From assembly GCA_964397045.1 (NCBI GenBank), contig CAYNHF010000038.1, forward strand, positions 1 through 64,000: 64,000 bases of DNA, given 5' to 3'. The notes beneath the pieces were generated by a model, which ran no database searches, was not told the DNA's origin, and worked only from the letters and a program-made list of their open reading frames with translations. The position numbers were made by a program, and so were the translations under genes. The stretch is from CAYNHF01 sp964397045. Its GTDB lineage: Bacteria > Actinomycetota > Acidimicrobiia > Spongiisociales > UBA5794. Shown piece by piece: positions 42,101-50,375 of this stretch. Within the stretch, counting starts at the first letter, position 1. Each line of letters begins with the position of its first letter.

Positions 42101-42715
42101 GACTGCATCCATCGGGATCAGCTCCCGGAGGTCGTCGTCGCTGAGCTCCTCGATCTTGTTCACCTCGTGCGAGGTCCGAAAACCGTCGAAGAAGTGAAGG
42201 AAGGGTACGCGAACATCGAGGGTCGCGGCCTGGGCAATGAGGGCGAAGTCGTGGGCTTCCTGCACTGAGCTGCTGGCGAGCATCGCCCAACCGGTAGATC
42301 GGGTGGCCATTACGTCGGAATGGTCGCCGAAGATCGACAGTGCGTGGGTCGCCACGGTGCGAGCGGCCACGTGGAAGACGGCAGGGGTGAGTTCGCCCGC
42401 GATCTTGAACATGTTCGGAATCATCAGGAGGAGGCCCTGGGATGCGGTGAACGTGGTTGTCAGGGCACCACCCTGCAGGGCGCCATGCGCGGTGCCCGCG
42501 GCGCCCGCCTCACTCTGCATCTCTACAACCTGAGGAACCGTTCCCCAGATGTTCTCTCGGCCTGCTGCCGACCAGTCATCCGCGTGCTCACCCATGGGTG
42601 AGGCCGGCGTGATCGGATAGATGGCAATTACTTCATTGGTACGAAACGCTACGGAGGCCGCTGCTTCGTTTCCGTCTACGGTGACGAAGCGGCGACCCGA
42701 CTGTGATGGGGGCAC
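39110..42715 (-). CDS. nifJ: Pyruvate:ferredoxin (flavodoxin) oxidoreductase
   Basis: 1201 residues in one chain (the alpha-gamma-delta-beta fusion). It converts pyruvate and CoA to acetyl-CoA, CO2 and reduced ferredoxin. N-terminal PYR domain: EVIAIYPITPASPMGEHAD. Gamma domain around 430-600. Two [4Fe-4S] motifs: CIECAKCTIVCPHAA and CTGCGVCVDVCPAK. C-terminal ThDP domain: CSGCGETPYLKLLTQLFGDR, ATGCSSIYGG, GGDGWAYDIGFGGVDHALASG and LDTEVYSNTGGQASKATPRAA. The GTG start has AGGAG upstream. It heads an operon with DHOD-like, GT2 and acyltransferase genes. It may run in either direction; the reverse reaction would need a strong reductant. Confidence 0.97.
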   Translation of the reverse strand: MPPSQSGRRFVTVDGNEAAASVAFRTNEVIAIYPITPASPMGEHADDWSAAGRENIWGTVPQVVEMQSEAGAAGTAHGALQGGALTTTFTASQGLLLMIPNMFKIAGELTPAVFHVAARTVATHALSIFGDHSDVMATRSTGWAMLASSSVQEAHDFALIAQAATLDVRVPFLHFFDGFRTSHEVNKIEELSDDDLRELIPMDAVLAHRLRRLDPDAPVLRGTAQNPDVFFQAREAANPYYLVLPDRLQDVMDRFAVQVGRRYHLFDYEGDPEAETVIVMMGSGAGAAGEAVERLVSEGQKVGLLKVRLYRPFSAAAFLASLPDSVRRVVVLDRTKEPGAVGEPLFTDILAAMAEETQAGRSAWPVPPLVIGGTYGLSSKEFTPGMVKSIFDTAGQPDPPRRFTVGIIDDVTHLSIPWDKEWSTEQSEGLRAVFYGLGADGTVGANKNSVKIVGEHTDLNAQGYFVYDSRKSGAITVSHLRFGPEPIRSTYLIEQADFVACHQFGFLEKMDVFSVAREGATFLLNSPYGPDDVWDHLPRAAQRQIIEKRLDFWVVDGAGVAASVGLGGRINTVLQTCFYVLSAVVEPDEANAAIKEAIDKSYGRFGESVLERNHAAVDAARAALAQVEVPDTVTSNMEQRDIVPAGAPDFVTRVTARMLAGEGDLLPVSALPVDGTFPTGTTRYEKRSIAKEIPIFDPEICIECAKCTIVCPHAAIRMKAFTTHDLAEAPDTFKSRPFRSRELPDHLMTIQVAPDDCTGCGVCVDVCPAKSKEVVRHKAINMEIKEEHLAAERENFDFFLSLPEIDRTQISLGTIKGSQLLEPLFEFSGACSGCGETPYLKLLTQLFGDRILVANATGCSSIYGGNLPTTPWTTNEAGRGPVWSNSLFEDNAEFGLGMRLALDHEETEARMLVEQLVGDVGAELAAGLLQADQSDHAGVEAQRERVAALVAPLKTVDDPRARRLEVIAGTLVRKGVWIVGGDGWAYDIGFGGVDHALASGRNLNILVLDTEVYSNTGGQASKATPRAAVAKFAAGGKTIAKKDLGQIAMAYEDVYVAQVAMGANNTQSVKALIEAESFDGPSLIIAYSTCIAHGIDMETSMTHQKDLVDSGYWPLYRYDPRVTLEGKHAFNLDSRKPKLSFAEVAGKEARFAMLARSDPATAERLFAMAQNDIDERWNLYEQFSDIDRVITDVEDREESRS

Positions 42716-42907
42716 GAATCTACTCCTGCTCCGGGTGCAGACCTATCCCAACATGGACGCCCTCCCTGCAATAGGGCAAGAGGACCCTGATCTGGCCGGT
42801 TCGCTGACGGCTGACTTCCGCTTTTCCCCGGAGCCGTGACCTATCGGATCCGGTGTTCCGAGGGGTTCGACGTAGCTACGCTCCCAAGCGACAGAGGAGC
42901 GTGACGA

Positions 42908-45900
42908 GTGAGCTGTGCGAAGTGTGGGACCGAGAATCCCACCGGTGCCGCATTCTGTATGGCTTGCGGGTCACCCTTGAGCCTCGCTTGTCCTTCGTGC
43001 GCGACCGCACTTCCCGGTGGTGCGAGATTCTGCTTCTCGTGCGGCACGGAGATCGGGAGTCCAGCACCAGTCGAACCCGCCGCGCCCTCACCCGAGGCGC
43101 CGCTCGACCAAGACGAGAGTCTCACCAGGTACATACCGTCCGAACTCCTCAGCAAGCTCGAGTTCGCCGCGTCGAGCGGCGGGATGCAGGGGGAACGCCG
43201 CAAGGTCACGATGTTGTTCTGCGACGTCGAAGGTTCCACCGCGGCAGCCGAGCAGCTCGACCCCGAGGAATGGGCAGACATCATGAACGGCGCCTTCGAG
43301 CACCTCATCGCGCCTGTGTACCGCTACGAAGGCACGCTGGCCCGGCTGATGGGCGACGCGATTCTGGCCTTTTTCGGGGCCCCGATCGGCCACGAGGACG
43401 ATCCGGAGCGGGCCGTTCTCGCCGCGCTCGGGATCATCGAAGAGATCGAGCCATACCGCGCCGAGGTGCGTGATCAGTGGGGGATCGATCTCGATGTGCG
43501 CATCGGCATCAATACCGGGCTGGTTGTGGTGGGGGCCGTCGGTTCCGACCTGAGGGTGGAGTACACCGCGATGGGTGACGCGGTCAACCTGGCGGCGCGG
43601 ATGGAACAGTCGGCCGAAGCGGGAACGATCCAGATTACGGAAGACACGAAGGCTCTGGTCGAGAAGCTCTTCGACGTGGTTCGGCTGGGCGCGATCGACG
43701 TGAAGGGCAAATCGCAGCCGGTGCAGACGTACCGGGTCGTGCGGGTCCTGGAACGCCCTGAGAACCTTCGAGGTGTCGAGGGGCTCAGTTCGCCCCTGAT
43801 CGGAAGGAGCGACGAACTCGACCGGCTCGTGGGCGCGGTGCACGAGGTGATGCGCTCCGGACAGGGCCGAGTGATTTCGGTGATAGGTGAAGCCGGCCTG
43901 GGTAAAACGCGCCTGGTGGCCGAACTGCAGGACCGGTTGGCGACCGAAGCCGCAGCCCCCGGGTGGCATGTCGGCCGATCGCTGAGTTACGAGAAGACGA
44001 CGCCGTATACCTCTGCCAGAAGGGTGCTTCGATCACTCCTCGGCCTCACGGGCGAAGAGTCAGACGCCGAAGCGTGGCGTCGGATCGTGGCGAGCGTCAT
44101 GCAGGCCACCCCTGGCAGGTCCGCCGAGATCGCGCCATTCCTGGCCTGGCTCCTCGAGGTGCCGGTTGATGACGAGTACGCCCACCGGATCAGCTATCTG
44201 CAGCCGCCCCAACTGCGGGCCGAGGCGTTTCGAGCCGCGCTCGAGCTGATCGAGGCGGTGTCCTCGCAGCGACAGACGGCCATCGTATTCGAGGACCTGC
44301 ATTGGGCAGACGACGCTTCGATCGAACTCGTCGAAGCGATGCTCGAGATCGTGGATCGATCGATGCTCGCCATCATCCTCCTCTTCCGCCCGCGCCGTGA
44401 CGAGCCCGCCTGGCGGGTGCATCAGCTGGCGGAGCAGCAGTATCCCCACCTCTACGTACCCGTCACCCTGTCCCCGCTGAACGACACCGCGACCCGGGAA
44501 TTGGTGGCATCCCTACTTGCCGTCGACGGCCTCACCGACGAAGTGCGGAAGCGCATCCTGGAGCGGGCAGATGGCAATCCGTTCTTCGTGGAAGAGATCA
44601 TCCGAACGATGATCGATGCGGGCGTCGTCCGCCACGACGGGAGTCGCTGGGTGGCGACCCAGGACGCGGGGGCTTTTGAGGTACCCGAGAACCTGAGAGC
44701 GGTGCTCACCACCCGGCTGGATCGGCTCGATGAGCCGACACGCAGCATCGCGCAGGCAGCAAGTGTCGTCGGCAGACGTTTTCGCTACGACGAACTTGCG
44801 GCCGCGACGGCAGATGTGAGTGGTCTCGACACAGGACTCGCCGAACTGCAGCGAAGGGAACTGATCACAGAGGTGACTCGGATCCCGAAACGGATGTATG
44901 CATTTCGGCACGCGTTGCTGCAGGAGGCGACGTATGCGACGGTGCTGCTGAAGCAGCGGACCCAGCTCCACAGCAGCGTGGCTGAGTTCCTCATCGCGAT
45001 CAGCCCGGAACGAGTGTCCGACATCGCAGACCATCTCGTGGCAGGGCGCCAGAGCGCTCGGGCTATCCCGTTTCTCGTCGCGGCAGGTGAGGCAGCTGCG
45101 GGTGCCTACGCGTTGGACGCGGCTGCGGCCCGTTTCGATCAGGCCCTCGATCTGATTGACGACGAGACCGACTCAGCCTTGCTGCGGCGGTCCCTGGAGG
45201 GACGAGGGAAGATCGATGAATACCGATTCGATCTCACGGCAGCAGCGGATATCTACCAGCAACTGATCGATGAAGGAGAGCGTCGCGGCGATGTGCGCAT
45301 GCAGGTGTCAGGGATCAACAAGCGCAGCTTGATTCGCGGATTCTTCTTCGACGAACGAGAGGCTGCGCTGGAGCAGCTGGGTGCCTCGGAACAACTGGCT
45401 CGTGATTTGGACCTTGGCGACGGCCTGGTGGAAGCCTGCATCTCGCAGTGCTACCTCCGCACCGCGTATGCGGAGTTCGATGAGGTGGAGCACTACATGA
45501 AGGAGGTGACGGCACTCGGGATCGAGACGGGAGCCGAGGAGCCGACCCTCTTCGGCATGACTCACTATGCCAACACGCTGCTGTTCCTGACACGGTTCGA
45601 TGAGGCGCTGCTGGAGTCGGAAGCCGCTCTGGCGCGAGCCGAAGAGCTCGGTAATCTCCACTACCAGGCGGAGCTGCTCACCTTCGCGATCCCGATCTGC
45701 CACATGAGGAATGGCGACGTCGAAGCTGCGAACGCCTCCGTGGAACGCGGCATGGAAATCGCGCAGCGGATCGGGGATCGGGCATCCGAGGCGGTTGCAG
45801 GAGTCTTCCAGGGCAAGGCAGCCATGGCTCGAGGTCATGTCGAAGATGCCGTGGCGCTGTTCCGTCGAGCGGTAGCAGCCGCCGACGCCACCGGCCTTCC

Positions 45901-46576
45901 GTCGTACCGCGCGATGAGCATGTGCGCCACGGGAACGTGTCAACTCCAGATCGGCGGGCCGCTCCTGGAGCGAGCCTTGGCGTTGCACAACGAAACGTTG
46001 GATGTCATGGAACTGCCGACAGGGAAGGGCCTGGGAGCCTGGCTCTGGTCCGAGATCGCGTACTGTGCAATGGCAGCAGGCCACCTTGACGATGCCCAGG
46101 GCCTCTTCGACCGGGCACTCAACGAGCAGACGATGATGATGCACCTGGCGCGACCGGTAGCGCTGCTCGGGAAGGCAGAGCTCGCCCTGAAGTATGGGCG
46201 GATCGAGGAGGCTCGGGTGTTTCATGCTGAGGCGGCTGCCTACGTGGAGCAGCATGACATGTGGGATCAAAGGGCTGAGATCGGCTACGTCGCCGGTGTC
46301 GTAGATGCTGCGGGGGGCGACCACACGGCAGCCTTGGAGCGGTTCGCGGCCTGCGAGCAACTGCTGCTCGAGTCGGGCATGCGGCGCAGGCTCATCGAAC
46401 TCGAGGCGGCGCGGGCACGCTCGCTCGACGTACTCGGACGAAGCGAGGAAGCGGCCGCGGCTCGGGCGGCAGGCAAGGCAATCGCCACCGAAATCGAGAC
46501 ATCGATCCACGACGGTGAGCTACGAGCGGCCTTCCTCCAAGGATCGAGCGAAATGCTGGGGTTGTCGACTGCTTGA
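42908..46576 (+). CDS. Zinc-ribbon, class III cyclase, AAA-type ATPase and TPR regulator
   Basis: 1222 residues from a GTG with GAGGAG upstream. Residues 3-51 hold two zinc ribbons (CAKCGTENP...CMACG, CPSCATALP...CFSCG). A class III nucleotide cyclase follows (about 97-285): MLFCDVEGST and RLMGDAILAFFG provide the metal-binding Asp residues, and DLRVEYTAMGDAVNLAARMEQ the substrate face. Then an AAA_16 ATPase (P-loop GEAGLGKT near 327, Walker B IVFEDLHWADD near 460), a helical region, and TPR-like helices to the end. It probably makes cAMP (or cGMP) under control of partner binding. Its class is frequent in soil actinobacteria. Divergent from nifJ. Confidence 0.9.
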   Translation: MSCAKCGTENPTGAAFCMACGSPLSLACPSCATALPGGARFCFSCGTEIGSPAPVEPAAPSPEAPLDQDESLTRYIPSELLSKLEFAASSGGMQGERRKVTMLFCDVEGSTAAAEQLDPEEWADIMNGAFEHLIAPVYRYEGTLARLMGDAILAFFGAPIGHEDDPERAVLAALGIIEEIEPYRAEVRDQWGIDLDVRIGINTGLVVVGAVGSDLRVEYTAMGDAVNLAARMEQSAEAGTIQITEDTKALVEKLFDVVRLGAIDVKGKSQPVQTYRVVRVLERPENLRGVEGLSSPLIGRSDELDRLVGAVHEVMRSGQGRVISVIGEAGLGKTRLVAELQDRLATEAAAPGWHVGRSLSYEKTTPYTSARRVLRSLLGLTGEESDAEAWRRIVASVMQATPGRSAEIAPFLAWLLEVPVDDEYAHRISYLQPPQLRAEAFRAALELIEAVSSQRQTAIVFEDLHWADDASIELVEAMLEIVDRSMLAIILLFRPRRDEPAWRVHQLAEQQYPHLYVPVTLSPLNDTATRELVASLLAVDGLTDEVRKRILERADGNPFFVEEIIRTMIDAGVVRHDGSRWVATQDAGAFEVPENLRAVLTTRLDRLDEPTRSIAQAASVVGRRFRYDELAAATADVSGLDTGLAELQRRELITEVTRIPKRMYAFRHALLQEATYATVLLKQRTQLHSSVAEFLIAISPERVSDIADHLVAGRQSARAIPFLVAAGEAAAGAYALDAAAARFDQALDLIDDETDSALLRRSLEGRGKIDEYRFDLTAAADIYQQLIDEGERRGDVRMQVSGINKRSLIRGFFFDEREAALEQLGASEQLARDLDLGDGLVEACISQCYLRTAYAEFDEVEHYMKEVTALGIETGAEEPTLFGMTHYANTLLFLTRFDEALLESEAALARAEELGNLHYQAELLTFAIPICHMRNGDVEAANASVERGMEIAQRIGDRASEAVAGVFQGKAAMARGHVEDAVALFRRAVAAADATGLPSYRAMSMCATGTCQLQIGGPLLERALALHNETLDVMELPTGKGLGAWLWSEIAYCAMAAGHLDDAQGLFDRALNEQTMMMHLARPVALLGKAELALKYGRIEEARVFHAEAAAYVEQHDMWDQRAEIGYVAGVVDAAGGDHTAALERFAACEQLLLESGMRRRLIELEAARARSLDVLGRSEEAAAARAAGKAIATEIETSIHDGELRAAFLQGSSEMLGLSTA

Positions 46577-46601
46577 GAACCCTTCGGATGCCGACATCCC
46601 A

Positions 46602-47552
46602 TCAGCGGCATAACCAGGAGAAGTCCGTGTTTCCCCCGCTGACGATGACCCCGACCCTGGCGCCGGGGATCTCGGGCGCGATCCGGCGCAACGCGGCGAG
46701 TCCGGTCGCTCCCGACGGCTCGACCACGAGCTTCATGCGTTCGAGGTGGAAGCGTGCGGCGGCTGCGATCTCCGCCTCACCCACCAGCACCACGCGCAGG
46801 TCGCCCTGCCGCAGAATCGCAAAGGGCCGTTCCCCTACCGCGGTCAGCAGACCGTCTGCGATGGTTTCCGGGTTCGCGACGTCCGGCTGAAGGACGCCGC
46901 CAGCGAAGGACCGGTAAGCGTCGTCGACGGCTTCCGGTTCGGCAGCGACGAGGTCGGCGCGCGGGACGCGATCTCGGACCACGAGGGCTGTGCCCGACAT
47001 GAGACCGCCGCCGCCGATGGGTGCGATCACGACATCGAGATCCCCCAGCTCCTCGATCATCTCTAGCGCCGCGGTTCCCTGCCCTGCGATCACGTCCGGA
47101 TGCTCGAAAGGGTGGATGAGCGTGCCACCGGTCGCGGACACGACTCTGGCTGCCTCGGTCCGGCGCTCCTCGTGGCCACAGAGCACTACCCGGGCACCGT
47201 AGCCGGCAACCGCCTCCTGCTTGACGGCAGGTGCGTGGCGGGGCATGACCACCGTGCAGGGAATGGATCGGATCGCCGCCGCGTAGGCAAGGGCCTGGCC
47301 GTGGTTGCCTGACGAGTGGGTGACGACACCTCTGGCGGCAGCCGCTTCGTCGAGGAGCAGGACGGCGTTGACGGCACCGCGCGCTTTGAAGGCACCTACT
47401 TTTTGGAGGTTCTCGCACTTGAAGAATGCCCGGAGCCCCAACTCCGTATCGAGCCGCGCCGACGTGGCGATGGGGGTGCGGTGGATGTACGGTGAGATAC
47501 GATCCCGAGCCGCTACCACCTCGGCGATGGAGGGCAGGGGAGTGTCCGGCAT
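46602..47552 (-). CDS. Threonine/serine dehydratase family PLP enzyme
   Basis: 316 residues. The fold-II PLP core is complete: KCENLQKVGAFKARGAVNAVL (Schiff-base Lys), SSGNHGQALAYAA (phosphate-gripping Asn), APIGGGGLMSGTALVV (glycine loop) and the closing VIVSGGNTDF. No C-terminal ACT domain, so it is a catabolic-type threonine ammonia-lyase or serine dehydratase/racemase rather than a feedback-regulated IlvA. It converts Thr or Ser to the keto acid and ammonia. The ATG at 47552 is preceded by a leaderless -10 box. Confidence 0.9.
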   Translation of the reverse strand: MPDTPLPSIAEVVAARDRISPYIHRTPIATSARLDTELGLRAFFKCENLQKVGAFKARGAVNAVLLLDEAAAARGVVTHSSGNHGQALAYAAAIRSIPCTVVMPRHAPAVKQEAVAGYGARVVLCGHEERRTEAARVVSATGGTLIHPFEHPDVIAGQGTAALEMIEELGDLDVVIAPIGGGGLMSGTALVVRDRVPRADLVAAEPEAVDDAYRSFAGGVLQPDVANPETIADGLLTAVGERPFAILRQGDLRVVLVGEAEIAAAARFHLERMKLVVEPSGATGLAALRRIAPEIPGARVGVIVSGGNTDFSWLCR

Positions 47553-47558
47553 CTCGCG

Positions 47559-47564
47559 ATACTA
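47559..47564 (-). promoter_or_regulatory. Leaderless -10 box, threonine/serine dehydratase
   Basis: TAGTAT on the minus strand, six bases before the ATG at 47552. It is the closest to the -10 consensus among the leaderless boxes here. Confidence 0.55.
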
Positions 47565-47626
47565 GGAGCCGCAGCGGATTCCCACCGGCCAATTGAGCCC
47601 GACGGGAGCACGAGAGGAGCCGGGTA

Positions 47627-48100
47627 ATGCAACAGAGCGCTGGGATCTTGCTCTATCGAGTCCGAGACGCTGAGTTGCAGGTGCTGATCGGCCATCCCGG
47701 CGGACCGCTGTGGGCGCACCGCGACAACGGCGCCTGGTCGATCCCGAAGGGTCTGCTCGAGTCGGGAGAAGACGCGTTCACGGCCGCGCGGCGCGAGTTC
47801 GTCGAAGAGACGGGTTTCAGGGTGCCGCACACAGCCCCGATGTCGCTGGGAACAGTCGTACAAGCTTCAGGCAAGCGAGTCACCGCCTGGGCACTTGAAG
47901 GTGAAGCCGACCCTGCGCTCCTTGTCAGCAACCCGGTGGAGATGGCCTGGCCGCGTGGTTCGGGACATCGCGTCACGTTCCCCGAAATCGATTGCGTGGT
48001 GTGGGCGGGCGTAGATGAGGCCCTGGTGAAGCTCAACCCGGCGCAGACGGAATTCGTACGACGTCTGGGCGAGCAATTGAGGTCTCAAATCGACCCTTGA
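47627..48100 (+). CDS. NUDIX hydrolase
   Basis: 157 residues from an ATG with GAGGAG upstream. The full NUDIX box GLLESGEDAFTAARREFVEETGF (G-x5-E-x7-R-E-x2-E-E-x-G-x) is at about residues 45-67, after SIPKG. It opens QQSAGILLYRVRDAELQVLIGHPGG, like the group of NUDIX proteins related to bis(5'-nucleosyl)-tetraphosphatase. It removes a nucleoside-diphosphate-linked group from a nucleotide or cap-like substrate. Its stop lies inside the -35 box of the downstream DivIVA-like gene. Confidence 0.9.
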   Translation: MQQSAGILLYRVRDAELQVLIGHPGGPLWAHRDNGAWSIPKGLLESGEDAFTAARREFVEETGFRVPHTAPMSLGTVVQASGKRVTAWALEGEADPALLVSNPVEMAWPRGSGHRVTFPEIDCVVWAGVDEALVKLNPAQTEFVRRLGEQLRSQIDP

Positions 48101-48126
48101 CCACATAACGTGGTACCACATACACT
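48097..48126 (+). promoter_or_regulatory. Promoter and operator-like palindrome of the DivIVA-like gene
   Basis: TTGACC (48097-48102), an 18-base spacer, then TACACT (48121-48126) make a good sigma-70-type promoter. The spacer contains the perfect palindrome GTGGTACCAC (48110-48119), directly before the -10 box, as an operator for a dimeric repressor would be placed. The gene start is 56 bases further on. Confidence 0.6.
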
Positions 48127-48181
48127 GTCGGTGGCTCGGGGACAGGGAAGGCCGCAAGGAATCTGAAGGAAAGCGGCCTCA

Positions 48182-48886
48182 ATGGACCAGTTGTCGACCA
48201 AGCTGACCTCCCAGACGTTCACCACACTGAAGAAGGGTGGGTACGACGCGGACGAGGTCCACGATTATCTCGATCGACTTTCGCTGCTCGTCGCGCGCGT
48301 TGAGGAACAGCTCGCGATCGCCCGCACCCGCGTCGTCGAGCTCGAGAAGCGGATCAAGGGTGATCAGGACGCCGAGACTGTGGTGCAAACGGCGTTTCTC
48401 GCCGCGGCGGAAGCCAAGTCGAAGATGCTCCAGGAGGCAGAAACCAGAGCAGCCGAGATCATCAGTGCAGCAGAGAGCACCGCGGGAGCGGGCAGCGGTG
48501 CCGCAGACGAAGCGGCCGCGGCGGCGGCCAGGCGGGAAGCCGAGGCCATTCTGCTCACCGCCAAGCAGAAGCTCGTGGAGTCCGAGGAGGAAGCGCAACG
48601 CAGAGTCGCAGGTGCCAACTCCCAGGCTGAGCAGATACTGGCTTCAACGAGGCGACGTGCCCTCACCACGGTCGGCGACGACCACCGCGACGGCGGAAGA
48701 GGCGTCGAAGAGGCACGTGCCGAACTGCAACGACTCGTGTTCATGATTCGAAGCCTCAAGAGCCTCATCAGCGACAGCTTCGCTCAGGCAGATGAGCCGG
48801 ATACTCGCCTCAAGAGCATGCTCGGCGACGCCGAAGCTCTCGTAGGGATCGTTGAGGGCGACCACGTGGATCCTGCCACCGCCTGA
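48182..48886 (+). CDS. DivIVA-like coiled-coil protein
   Basis: 234 residues. The N-terminus TLKKGGYDADEVHDYLDRL has the DivIVA pattern (F-x-x-x-x-x-G-Y-D-x-x-x-V-x-x-F/Y-L), which binds curved membrane. Then come two long Ala/Glu/Arg-rich coiled-coil regions (about 35-75 and 95-160), a short linker and a third helix (ELQRLVFMIRSLKSLI). The acidic end DEPDTRLK leads to VEGDH. Shorter than Wag31 and lacking its exact N-terminal motif, so it may be a paralogue organising the cell pole or septum. It is followed 67 bases later by the OmpA-like gene. Confidence 0.75.
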   Translation: MDQLSTKLTSQTFTTLKKGGYDADEVHDYLDRLSLLVARVEEQLAIARTRVVELEKRIKGDQDAETVVQTAFLAAAEAKSKMLQEAETRAAEIISAAESTAGAGSGAADEAAAAAARREAEAILLTAKQKLVESEEEAQRRVAGANSQAEQILASTRRRALTTVGDDHRDGGRGVEEARAELQRLVFMIRSLKSLISDSFAQADEPDTRLKSMLGDAEALVGIVEGDHVDPATA

Positions 48887-48953
48887 GACGGTCCAGCCAA
48901 CGCGGTTACTGCCGAACCCCCGGTACGATCTGCACTGTAGGACCTGAGGCGGT

Positions 48954-50153
48954 ATGGCGAGAAAGAACAAGAAGCTGAACCAGCGCCTCGCATCGCTGGA
49001 CCGCAAGCCGGGCGCCCCCGGCAAGCCCGGAGCGGAGAATCCGTTCGCGACGGGTCCCGGCGGCGAGGAAGGCCCGGTACTGGACACGACCGGTTTCGTG
49101 ATGGTTGCGGTGCTGGGATTCATCGCGCTCAGCGCACTTGCCGTGGTGTTTGGAATGCAGCGGATCGAAGACGACCTCGAACGGAGGGCCAACCGCGCGT
49201 TGCGGTCAAATCAGATCGAGGACGTCGAGGTAGTGGCCACCGGTCAGGATCTCGTCATCACGGGCACCGTACGCGAGGAAGGCCAGGTCGGAGGGGCGGC
49301 GCGTCTCGTCGCTTCGGTTCGTGGCGTTCGGAGCGTGGATCCCAACGTGGAATGGGTCCCGCCCCGGACGACAGAGGATGTCGAATTGGTGACGGATCCA
49401 TTCGTGATCGCATGGAGTGGGCCCAAGGTGGTGGTGACCGGGACGCTGTCCGATGACGCAACACGCGATGCAGTCATCGAGGTGGCGGAGGCGACGTGGA
49501 CAAACGTCGAGACCGCGGACCTCGTCGTCGTAGCCGGCCTCGCTGCCGAGCGCGACTGGCTGCCCGCGATTCTGCGCCTCACCGAGGAGATGGCGGAACG
49601 CATCGGTCTCGGCGAGATCGTGGCGAATCCGGCCGCCGGTGTTGTCAAGGTCTCGGCGGAATTCGAGACCAGGCAAGAGCACCGTGAAGCCAAGGACAAG
49701 ACTGAGGACATTCTGGCGACCGTAACCCTTGCCTTTTCGAGCGGCCTCACCGTCAAGGACGCCCCCAGACCGACGATTCAAGCCGTGACCGAACTCCAGG
49801 AAGACATCGATGAGTTGATCCTCGGGCAGGTCGTGGAATTTGAGACTGCCAGCGACATCATCACCGACAACGGCAAGCAACTTCTCGACGAGGTCTTCGC
49901 GGCCCTCGACCAGTTCCCGTCCGTCCCGGTCGAGATCGCGGGTCACACCGACGACAAGGGGACCCCCGAATACAACATGGATCTCTCGCTGCGCAGAGCA
50001 GAAGCGGTGTTGACGTATCTGGCCGCAAGAGGGGCAGACTCCACGCGGTTCGTCGTGGTTGCCCATGGCGAGACCCAGCCGATCGCAGACAACGAAACCG
50101 CTGAAGGCAGAGCGCGAAACCGCCGAATCGAATTCATCGCCCTCGAGGAGTAG
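48954..50153 (+). CDS. ArfA-like membrane protein with BON-like and OmpA domains
   Basis: 399 residues. A cytoplasmic, Lys/Pro/Gly-rich head (1-40), one membrane helix at about 48-68, two or three BON-like repeats (DVEVVATGQDLVITGTV, VIAWSGPKVVVTGTL, VSAEFETRQEH) and a C-terminal OmpA domain (about 280-398) with VEIAGHTDDKGTPEYNMDLSLRRAEAVLTYL and GRARNRRIEF. The Asp and Arg of that motif bind peptidoglycan. The layout is that of mycobacterial ArfA (OmpATb): a membrane anchor with a wall-binding end. The ATG has GAGG upstream. The 44-residue gene follows 3 bases after the stop. Confidence 0.88.
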   Translation: MARKNKKLNQRLASLDRKPGAPGKPGAENPFATGPGGEEGPVLDTTGFVMVAVLGFIALSALAVVFGMQRIEDDLERRANRALRSNQIEDVEVVATGQDLVITGTVREEGQVGGAARLVASVRGVRSVDPNVEWVPPRTTEDVELVTDPFVIAWSGPKVVVTGTLSDDATRDAVIEVAEATWTNVETADLVVVAGLAAERDWLPAILRLTEEMAERIGLGEIVANPAAGVVKVSAEFETRQEHREAKDKTEDILATVTLAFSSGLTVKDAPRPTIQAVTELQEDIDELILGQVVEFETASDIITDNGKQLLDEVFAALDQFPSVPVEIAGHTDDKGTPEYNMDLSLRRAEAVLTYLAARGADSTRFVVVAHGETQPIADNETAEGRARNRRIEFIALEE

Positions 50154-50156
50154 CAG

Positions 50157-50291
50157 ATGGGTTACGTTGCCTCACAGATCATCATCTGGATGTTGCTTGC
50201 CGCCGTGTTCGGGTTCGCCATCGGCTACTTCGCTCGGGGTCGCAGAACCAAAGGCCGCAAGCGCCGCTTGCCTACCGCAGGGCGCCGCTAG
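50157..50291 (+). CDS. Small single-helix membrane protein
   Basis: 44 residues, read directly: MGYVASQIIIWMLLAAVFG, then FAIGYFARG and a basic tail (RRTKGRKRRLPTAGRR). One membrane helix (about 5-27) is followed by a strongly basic cytoplasmic end. GAGGAG lies 5-10 bases before the ATG. It starts 3 bases after the OmpA-like stop, so it is surely co-transcribed and may be a small partner of that protein. No known family. Confidence 0.6.
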   Translation: MGYVASQIIIWMLLAAVFGFAIGYFARGRRTKGRKRRLPTAGRR

Positions 50292-50375
50292 CCGGGAAGC
50301 GTGGCTCGGCCCGCCGCCATCATCGTCGTTCACGTCCAGTAGCCTTTGGGAAGCAGCGACGAGGGAGGCCAGAGA

